NCBI GenBank assembly: GCA_023053545.1
Contig: JAKZAN010000007.1
Location: forward strand, 1,860,001-1,924,000
DNA from: Lepidurus packardi
Lineage: Eukaryota; Arthropoda; Branchiopoda; Notostraca; Triopsidae
Direction: 5' to 3'
Length of the DNA stretch: 64,000 bases
Within the stretch, counting starts at the first letter, position 1. Every line of letters starts with the position of its first letter. Below, piece after piece: positions 56,178 to 64,000 of this stretch. Below the pieces are notes generated by a model, which saw only the letters and a list, made by a program, of their open reading frames with translations, made no database searches and was not told the origin of the DNA. The translations under genes and the position numbers were made by a program.

Positions 56178-56747
56178 CTGCAACACATTAAAACAATGAA
56201 AATGATGAGCCCACGTCATGCAATCACTCAAAGATTATGCTTGCCAAATGAACAGCTTTTAATGAAAATGTAAATGTTTTATATGTTCTGGGTAAATGAT
56301 GTGGCCAGTCTACACACGCGTCAGAGGGTAAAGTATAATCATAGCGTCCCGTTCTAAACTAGCAAGTATTTTTTTTTGCCGATAAATTCAAGAAAAAAAA
56401 AATGGCTTAATTTGACTTCGCATTTCTTTCCCTATTGCTCTCAAACACTGGACTCGTTCATGTAAACGCTGGTGTTGTGTACAACCACTCCTACATGCAA
56501 ACGGATAATGAAGGTGGCTAATTAGGCAATGCACTGAGAAGGGTAACCTGGGGGAAAAAATCCCAATAGTTAGGTCACGTAACATCCAAACCAACTGGGC
56601 CAGGGCAAAAACAACAAATAATGGAGGAAAAAAACTGCGTCAGGAGGCTGGAGAATCCACGCTTGCTAACGTCACGTGACCCAAAACTAAAGAACGAGGC
56701 TCTAATGCGTTTTCATTTGCATGAATCTGCTTTTTGTGGTCGACATT

Positions 56748-59180
56748 TTATGCCATAGTTCCGCCTCCTCCGTCCAAGAAACTCCGGTATATCAAGGCAG
56801 CCGCCACGATGGCTACACCAAGTCCCACGCCCAAAGGGAGCGGTGAAAGAATCCACCTCTTGCGTCGTTGCCACACCTCGGTGTTCCTCTGTTTTTCTTT
56901 CAGATCCGAAACGATGGCAGCAGTGCGGGCTAACCGTTCGCGACGCTCAGCTCCGCGGCGCTCCCTCAAGGCATTGCCACTGCAACCGAAGATTACAGCA
57001 CCGGTTACACGCAATTCCATGCATTTAATACGATTAAACAATGAACTAGCGAAGCGTGACTGCAAGACCGGCTCCAAACAAAAGCTCCGTTGTGTGGAAC
57101 TGTGAAGAAAAAATCGACCAAGCATGCTAGCATACTTGTAAGCCATAATGAGCAAAACCGGGCCTAACCAAAACTATAAACCTCCAGTCGCCTTTGTTTG
57201 GGGCCCGCCTGTGTCGGATGTCACGTGACCTCTCATTAAACAAGAGGTTATGCGTAGTTTTTTTTTTCTTTTAGCACCTTTTCCCGTTAAAAACAGTAAA
57301 ATAATAATACTTTAAATGAATAATGTTTTCCCAACGTTAAAAACAAAATAGTAATGATTGTAAACAAGTTTCTTACCTATCAGGCTGGATGGGCTCTATA
57401 CTTGACAAGCTTTCCGGTTGCACTTCATTTTCTTCAGGTTTCTTCACTTCGGCCAGCAAATGCGGTTCCTTCACCTCTCCAGGCTCATCTGTTTCGTTCT
57501 GGGAAACACTTTCCTCTTCTAGCTCGTCAGCCGAGCTCCCCATTTCAGAGGATTCCGATGCTTGTTCGTCTTGAGGAATGGACGGTAAAGGCCTGTCTGG
57601 TGGTCCATTCGATACGCTGGAACGGGGAGGAAAAATAGGCGGCCTGGGTGGCAAAGGTGGTGGCTTTCCTTCATCGTCACCTAAAAGGATATCAAGAACA
57701 GTAATAACAAATTATACGATCACAGACGTTTATAGGAAATTATAGGAAACTAGATAATATAAGCGACAGACATACTTTCTTGTCTAGTCATCTTGTGAAG
57801 CGATTCACCTCTAGGGGGAATGGGGGGAGGGTCTTGTGTTGGTAAACGAGATGTTTCTGGAGCAATCTGTGTGATTCCTTCCACTCGACATTGTATTTTG
57901 GGTGGACTGACCCCGTCTTCATCACTCTCGTCTTCGGTGGCCTCAGATTCTACATCTTCTTCGCTGATTTCTGATTCGGCACTGCTTTCGTCCTCTTGAG
58001 GAATTTCGTTATTTTCTGCACCAATGCCATTGCTTAAGTTACTCTAAAAAAGGAGTGGATTTTCATTAAACTTTTTAACGACTGAACCCAAACTTACTTT
58101 ATCGGGCAGGTTTAGCCTTTTTGACCCTTCAATAATAGCCAAATATGAAAACCGTAACTGTTCGGGGGTTTGGATAAGGCCCATGCGATACCGACGCATA
58201 TCCAATAATACTTGCTGAACGGAAACTTCGTAGTTTCCTTTTCCCATCTAGAAAGAGTTTATTAGACCTTTTAACGCTGGCAACTTAACTGTCTTTTTTT
58301 TCAAATTACCATTAAAAGACAGGAATCGGCTAGACAGAATGTTCCTGAACGACCAATTCCGGCTGAACAATGAACTACAGAGGGTCCTACATGAGCTGGT
58401 CCATCAGGCAGTCCCAAACCCCCCGTTTGGCGAACAGCAAGCAGGAAATCCAAGAATGCTTTAGCCGAATGTGGAACACCAAAGTCCGGCCAGGCAACGT
58501 AGTGAAACTGTACGACTTCTCTACTATCTCTGGACTCTAGGTCTTCCAATCTAAAGGTATAGAAAAACGGCTAATTAGGCACGGACCAAGCTAAATAAAC
58601 TTAAAAAGTTCTGACTTAAATGTTCGCTTGATATAGTGATCGTCTGGCTCTTCTTTAAGAAGGGTCACGGAAAGACCAACGTCGTTTAGAAGTAACTGTT
58701 TGTTACCCGATGGCCAATATTCGTGACACTTGATCTGGTTTTTTTCAATAATCTTGTTCAACATAATAATTGCGTGCGTCCGTTGTTCCCAAACCATAAG
58801 CCAAAGATGGCCAGTCGTATCAGCCAACGGTCCTTGCGTTAAAATGTAGGTACGTCCCGCTTCGGGGACCTTCACTAAACTTGCATTGATGTAATCACAC
58901 TTTCCTCCCGAGAGAATGATCCGACTGTGATCATAAGGGCTAACGTCTTTGTACCGATTAAGATTGCTATTTACAGCCTTTCGAGATTCCGTTAGGGAAT
59001 AGTTGTACCCGGCGGAGGTCCGTCGAATCTCCTACAAATTACAGACGTTTAAACAAATTTCTGTTTAAAATCTGTTTTTCGTGCAAGTGTGGCTTAACAT
59101 ACTGCAAAGAGTGTATTCCATCCATTGTTTCCTTTCGCGTCGAAACGAGCAAAATCTTCTTCAACTTGCATAATCCCCAT
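56748..59180 (-). CDS. Ptp61F: Ptp61F/PTPN1-PTPN2-type tyrosine phosphatase, membrane-anchored isoform
   Basis: Non-receptor protein tyrosine phosphatase; relatives dephosphorylate JAK/STAT and insulin-receptor signalling proteins. Exons in order: 59180-59103, 59031-58616, 58550-58310, 58247-58098, 58043-57776, 57680-57377, then terminal exon 56979-56748; phases fit, giving 562 aa. Catalytic features: [27 protein letters not shown] loop ([12 protein letters not shown]) and the P-loop [14 protein letters not shown] with catalytic Cys and Arg. After the catalytic domain comes an acidic region and a proline-rich SH3-ligand stretch ([10 protein letters not shown]), as in fly Ptp61F, which binds Dock. 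The terminal exon encodes a charged stretch, then [20 protein letters not shown] with further hydrophobic residues: an ER-type tail anchor ending GGGGTMA. A second terminal exon is listed separately. Confidence 0.92.
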
Positions 59181-59823
59181 CACATAAACGTGTTAAATCC
59201 AACTGTGATATACGATCACCCAAAATATGCTCTATCCTGTAAGAAGTAAATAGATTAGAAAACATGTATATAGATTTTATTAGAATACAGGAAAAAAGAG
59301 TGCACTAAAGATGTAGGACATACTGATTAAACACACCCAGGAATAGAATAAACTAAGCACAGAGAAGAAACATTTAAGCCAGTTCTGATAAACTCACAAA
59401 GTCAAAAACGTAGGGTCTTTCTGAGAAAAAGTGACAAATCAATATGAATTCTGAGTCTGAGAGGCAACAAAAGCGGTAACATAGCTCATTGATAGACTGG
59501 TAGATGAAATATAGCAAAAAGAAATGTGATATTTATATATACCATAAAAGTTCAGCACTTTGTTGTAGCAGGAAAATCTAACTGCAAAAAATCTTTGGCT
59601 TATTTTCTCGCTATTTTCAGTTGATGACGACATTGACAGTTGTCCGCCGCTCGCCGCCCCACCGCTGCGGACCTTCGAGCCAATTATTGTCTTCTTGGAA
59701 AATCCCCTCCCTAGAAAGTGCTGGCAGCTTACGGCGAAAAACCGTAACCTGAGACTACAAACTTCAGAATTACAATTTGGTGGATTGAAAACAACCGCTC
59801 AGGAAATATTCATTGTTACCACC
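59181..59823. other. Divergent promoter interval, phosphatase (-) and FKBP6-like gene (+)
   Basis: 643 bases between two head-to-head start codons, likely containing both promoters and 5' UTRs. The part near 59630-59680 is GC-rich. No TATA box or coding exon is evident. Confidence 0.5.
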
Positions 59824-61540
59824 ATGGTAGGAAGTAGAGGCAGCGTTAAACTGCAGTTGAAAGATGGTTTTGACGAGGATAAAAAGAAGTAACAATAATA
59901 TCGCACAACAGAATAATACACTCTCGCTCAGCGTTAATTCAATGGAGTCTTTGCAGGCAAATGGTGAAAGAATTATTGGAAGGGAAAAGCTTGAATATGG
60001 ATGACGTTTTTGAGGCTGAACAGATCGAAGAAGGAACTGAAAAGGATGAGAGTGATGCATTTGAGTCCTTCCGCGAAGAAATGGCATCTGCTTTGCTAGA
60101 GACCGTGTTCGGAGACAGCAATCAAGAAGATTCTGACGAGACCTTGGGTCAGTTTGACTCTTTGAAGAAGAAGATGGTTCCAATACTTCCAAACAAGGGC
60201 GTACTTAAAAAGATTGTAAAAGAAGGGGTAGGAGTTGTAATACCGAAGGGCTCCGTAGTTACAGTCCATTACAGCGCGTATTTAGAAGATGTAGATGAGC
60301 CGTACGATTCCACTGCCCTTCAGAATCGTCCCAAAAAGTTTCGTACGGATCACGGCGAAGTAGTACTGGGGTTGGATATTGCAGTTCAATCCATGCGTAA
60401 ATGCGAGAAAGCTTTATTTCTTGTGGACCCCCTGTACAATTTACGTGAAGGTGTTCCACCCCGCGTCCCACGAAGTAAACATTTTAAAATAATTGAGAAA
60501 CCAACATTAAAAGAAATGCCGTGTAGATGCAAGTGTGCTTCTTGAGGTAGAGGTCCTCAATTGGATAGACAGTAATTCGGCTGAAGCTTACGAAGTCCTC
60601 CCGAAAGCAGAACGTCAGAAGGCACCTTTCGCCGTTCTTTGTGAGGCCGTAAAGTCCCAGCGTACTTTGGGAAATGAAGCTTTTAAATCCAAAAGATTTC
60701 CAGCAGTATGATCTACAAAATCGACAACATGCATAGGAATGATGGCATTGATATGAATATCCTAGGCTGTAAGTTGCTACAGAAAAGCCATCAACTGGTT
60801 GGAAAATTACCGCTACAACGATGAAGAAGATGAGGTGACAGGGACCAAGTTGAGGCTGTTCTTGCATTTGAACACAGCCAAAGCGTACCTGGATATGGGA
60901 GAACCGCGTCCCCCGCAGGCTATCGTGCAATGCAGAGAAGCTTTGAATATAGACCCGAACAATGTGAAGGCATTGTACAGGTATTTTACCTTTGTATTTC
61001 AATTGCAGTTTAGTAATCTGGTCCTTAATAGGTTGGGCGAAGCCTTCCGTCTCTTGGGTGAGTGTGATAAGGCCAAAACCCAGTATATGCGAGCACAAAA
61101 AATTGAACCCAACAACCAAGTTATAAACAATGGCATTACTCTGGTAAGATTGGATTCCATTCCTTTCTTGTTCATGTTCCTACTCCAGGCGTTTCTTATA
61201 GATCAATGAGAAGATTAAACGGCAGCAAAAGGAAGTGAAGGAATTTTGCCAGAATATGTTCAAGAAACCCATTAAACCTAATAATTGCGCGGAGGAAAAG
61301 AAAGAATTTCAAACGGATGTCGTCGTCGATTCGGACTTTCTGGAAACAGCCAAGAACCAAATCGAAGCTTTTCTAAATGACGAAAACGCGAGAGAAATGG
61401 CATTTCCCATGGATATAACCTTGGTTGACCGTGCTTGCGTTGCGTCTATTGCCAAGCTGCATGACTTACGCTTTGAATGCACTCCCACAGCTTCGGGCAT
61501 TAAGGACTGCCGCATAGTCAAGAAAAATGCTAATCAATGA
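59824..61540 (+). CDS. FKBP6: FKBP6/Shutdown-like FKBP-TPR protein with an R3H-like C-terminus
   Basis: FKBP6 and fly Shutdown are Hsp90 co-chaperones needed for piRNA loading in germ cells. Exons 59824-59888, 59957-60474, 60527-60705, 60766-60980, 61032-61143 and 61202-61540 give 475 aa (human FKBP6 about 327). Start: ACCATGG context. Order: acidic N-terminus; FKBP fold at about residues 80-180 (GVLKKIVKEGVG, VTVHYSAYLEDVDEPYDS, GVPPRVPRNASVLLEVEVL); TPR helices at about 210-350 (RTLGNEAFKSKRF, LHLNTAKAYLDMGEPR, NVKALYR, RAQKIEPNNQVINN). The isomerase tryptophan of active FKBPs is leucine here (VVLGLD), so it is probably inactive, as in FKBP6. The last 70 residues (FPMDITLVDRACVASIAKLH onward) look like an R3H domain, not known to me in this family. 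An apparent stop at 60543 is explained by the intron 60475-60526. Confidence 0.88.
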
Positions 61541-63377
61541 GAATCTCACGCGAAATCACTTATCTTCCTTTGTTATGTAACATGATTGTGCCTTTTTTTA
61601 CGATGTAAACGGAGTTTTTGCTACACGAGAATACATTAGTGCGTTCGATAAAACGAATGAAAAGGGCGCTCGAGATTTACTTCTAACGAAACTCACAGAT
61701 GGCGTGTAAATGAGAGGAACTATGCAAATGAATTTTTGAGCGTGCCGCTTCACTCAATTTAGAAACCAACGCAGTTCCTTGGCGTCTACCAAGATGTCCT
61801 GCATCCCTAATGATGAAAGTGAGAATTGCTACGTCCCTACGCTGGCTTGAGTGTGTAGGTGTGTTCTCCCGCAAGGACAAGTTGGCCATTTGCGTTTCCC
61901 CCCAGGGAAACCAAAAGCTGGAGCTGTCCAAGCTGCAGGCAATGTAGACCTCGGCCTTGCTTTCGCTATGCTGCGTTGTAGTCAAGCCAATCCAAGGGAC
62001 CGATTTTCGATGAACGGAAAAACGGTCGCAAGGGGGGCTCTTGGCTCGCTGGCTGCTCTCTAGCCCCAGCGACAGCACAGAGAAGCCGGCAAACGTGCAA
62101 CGCGCATTCGCTTGCCCTCGATCGCAGCACACAGAGATCCACTTGAGTCATTGTCGTAGCAAAAGCGGGTAGCACCCGCAGCCCCCCTCTTGTCGCCTTG
62201 ACCGCGGCCTTCCGTCCATCTCCACGGGCTTTCGTTGCTGGCACGGACCCACAAAAAATAGCCTCCCATTTTTTGCCTCTTCCCGTGTAAGACGTGTGTG
62301 GCTATGTTGTGAATGTGTCGTTGTGAAACGGGGCAAAGCCACCCAAATATTTCCCCAAAGGAAGCCTACGTGAAACAGCTCTTCCCCAGCGGAGCCAAGG
62401 CAAAAACAAACACGAAAACTGGGGCTCACAATGGCCTAGACGTGGCACAAGTGTGACCCGCAAATCGTTTCAAGTGCGTTGATGGAAACAAGCTAAAAGA
62501 GGATACAGAAAAAGAAAAAGCAATGGCGAATTCGTTACGGGAATATGCAGCCTTGGGTCGCGTTTCGCATAGTTTATACTTGCACCACTACTACTTTTCT
62601 GACTTGGCTGACGTACTGAAGCTCTCCATTGCTCCTGGTGCTAGTGCTTCGACGATCGGGATTGGCATGAGATGGCCGTGAGCGTCAGCGTGCAATCTAC
62701 GCTCCGCTCACCGTCTCCCATCCTTCTGGCCCGGTCTCGGTGTCCATGCTCAAGTCAACTCCCGCAGACTAACTCTTGAAGAAGAGTTCCCAGTGGCGAA
62801 GAAAAAGGCGCGGGCACCTTTTGTCTAGACCAGCCGAGCACAAGTGCCGACACACATTGTCAGAGCCAAATTGGCTCTCTCTCTCTCTCTTGTCTTGTAA
62901 AAGTAAAACGTTGGTGGAACGAAACAAGTGCGTTTTCCGTGCGAGATTGTTTTCGGGCAACTCGCAGCGTGGATTTTTAAAAACGATAACAGAGTGTCTG
63001 TGTGTGTGTGTGTGTGTAGTGTCAATTTACACAACATACGGGTGGGAAAAAAGAAGGCAAGGGACGGTTCCACGTGCTTTTTGGCCTCCGCCCCTTCTTG
63101 TCGGTGGACTTGTGTCCTTTCCTCTGCACATCCTATACACGTCGAGGTGTGTAAGCTGCGGCTACGGGTATTTTCAAATCGCTTGCCCCCTTGTGTTGCA
63201 CAGGCCACCATACAAAAGTGACCTGTGGGTTGTTGGGGTCGTTTTTTCTCTCTCGTACTCCCTTTTGGCTTTTGCCAGTACGCGACCATATAGGAGCAGT
63301 CCACCTTTGTACAGGCGGCCGGGCATTGTGTGACCTCAGGGTGCTTTGAGTTCGGTGAGGGCCTTCCATGGCCTGGC
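61541..63377. other. Upstream region of the zinc-finger gene
   Basis: About 1.8 kb, GC-richer than the rest of the window, with several overlapping open frames on both strands that look like chance in GC-rich DNA. Contains a CT run near 62875-62890 and a GT run at 62996-63018. A short CTCACAGATGGCGTG sequence at 61690 resembles the dispersed-repeat head. Probably promoter and 5' UTR of the gene at 63378. Confidence 0.45.
62996..63018. repeat. GT dinucleotide microsatellite
   Basis: About ten uninterrupted TG units. A CT run of about eight units lies about 120 bases upstream. Common simple repeats. Confidence 0.9.
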
Positions 63378-64000
63378 ATGGCCAGTCTGCCTCCCCCTCC
63401 TTTACAAACTACCTCTCCCTATCAGTCAACACCCCCCCCTTCTTGTTCTTCGTCTCTGCACTGCCCCTTGTGCAACATTGTCTTCGACAGTCCCAAGTCC
63501 CTCGATGTTCACCTAGCGTATCAACACGATCAACTGGCGAACCAGTGGGCTCTCGACGTAAACGGAGCACAGCCACCCGGAGTACAGCCTCTCCACAAAA
63601 TGGAGTACTCGAACGGGGCCCAGGACACGCGCTTGTACTCGAGTGCCTACGAGGCCGGGCCGGATCCTTTTAATCACAGCGTTCCTCCCATGTCCCAGGC
63701 GTATTATGGGGAACCACGTTATGACGCCTTCGTGGGGGTGAACCCACCTCGACGCTATCATCCTTACGCGGGGCCGGGCACTCCCTTCCATCCCACGGAA
63801 GCCTTAAATGGTGGCGGCGGTGGACCGGGCGGCAATCATCCCCAGTGTGACAAATGTGGTGGCGTGTTTGATTCCATGCCCGCGCTTATGGATCACATGC
63901 ATACACACCATGCTTCCACGCCAACCTCCCATACTTCCACGGTAGGCTACCCGGCCACGGAGTCCTATTGGGCCCAGCCGGGATTAGTGGGCTTGAGCGG
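63378..64000 (+). CDS. C2H2 zinc-finger protein, N-terminal part (runs off the window)
   Basis: Open from ATG 63378 to the window end with no stop, 207 codons. It begins MASLPPPPLQTTSPYQ. Two C2H2 fingers are visible: CPLCNIVFDSPKSLDVHLAY followed by QH (C-x2-C-x12-H-x4-H) at about 63462-63527, and CDKCGGVFDSMPALMDHMHT followed by HH at about 63846-63911. Both have the VFDS...L..H core. Between them lies a tyrosine-, proline- and glycine-rich low-complexity stretch (AYEAGPDPF, RRYHPYAGPG, a run of glycines). The pattern suggests a transcription factor; I do not recognise the specific family. Two other ATGs in different frames lie within 10 bases upstream, but their frames lose the finger cysteines. 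Confidence 0.8.
   Translation, partial: MASLPPPPLQTTSPYQSTPPPSCSSSLHCPLCNIVFDSPKSLDVHLAYQHDQLANQWALDVNGAQPPGVQPLHKMEYSNGAQDTRLYSSAYEAGPDPFNHSVPPMSQAYYGEPRYDAFVGVNPPRRYHPYAGPGTPFHPTEALNGGGGGPGGNHPQCDKCGGVFDSMPALMDHMHTHHASTPTSHTSTVGYPATESYWAQPGLVGLS

Noticed and set aside
56748..57155. A 135-codon minus-strand frame that looks like a small mitochondrial membrane protein with a targeting peptide
   Set aside because: Its C-terminal half is better explained as the membrane-anchor terminal exon of the phosphatase: acceptor at 56979, phase 2 match and whole-codon total. The upstream half appears open by chance.
60475..60545. Apparent premature stop or frameshift in the FKBP domain
   Set aside because: A GT donor at 60475 and an AG acceptor at 60525-60526 remove 52 bases and restore the conserved VPP-R-VPRNASVLLEVEVL reading, so the gene is intact.
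62825..63379. 184- and 185-codon open frames on both strands before the zinc-finger gene
   Set aside because: They mirror each other across low-complexity GT/CT repeats and GC-rich DNA and show no conserved motif; likely non-coding.
1..64000. CRISPR arrays, bacterial operons, tRNA or rRNA genes
   Set aside because: None seen. The gene structure is eukaryotic throughout, and I found no cloverleaf with a standard T-loop by eye. A tRNAscan or Rfam run could still reveal small RNAs I cannot see.

Overview
This is nuclear DNA from an animal, most likely an arthropod. Genes are split into many exons by short GT-AG introns, mostly 50-100 bases. The gene set points the same way: a wing-blister-type laminin alpha, a Culd-like CUB/LDLa membrane protein and a Ptp61F-like phosphatase. 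I cannot name the species. All gene models are hand-built from open frames, GT/AG sites, phase and remembered family sequences. There is no transcript evidence, so exon edges may be off by a few bases.

Layout: ARMC8, missing its 5' end (65-2740, +); an RGS9-anchor-protein-like gene (5162-6688, +); a CUB-LDLa-TM gene like Drosophila Culd (8106-13833, +); a complete 53-exon laminin alpha1/2-type gene (15804-48043, +, predicted 3269 aa); a PRMT6-like arginine methyltransferase (48457-49752, +); NEURL4 with six NHR domains (50039-55641, -); a PTP1B/TC-PTP/Ptp61F-type phosphatase with two alternative last exons (56123-59180, -); an FKBP6/Shutdown-like FKBP-TPR protein (59824-61540, +); and the start of a C2H2 zinc-finger gene (63378-64000, +). 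For the fully traced models the exon lengths sum to whole codons and the phases agree at every junction.

Main discovery: a 5.7 kb intron in the middle of the laminin gene holds an exon (36968-37208) that starts with ATG, encodes a strong signal peptide and a very basic linker, and ends in a GT donor in exactly the phase needed to join the next LE exon at 38088. This predicts an internal promoter and a 2311-aa short laminin alpha lacking the LN domain, the first L4 domain and its RGD. The plan resembles vertebrate laminin alpha3A. The LE exon pair after this intron is a diverged copy of the pair before it.

Second: the phosphatase has two in-phase terminal exons, one encoding a membrane anchor and one a basic nuclear-type tail. 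This matches the membrane/nuclear isoform split known for fly Ptp61F and human TC-PTP. Third: the FKBP6-like protein appears to carry an R3H-like C-terminal extension. The rest is intergenic or intronic DNA with dispersed repeats, microsatellites and a few candidate regulatory motifs.
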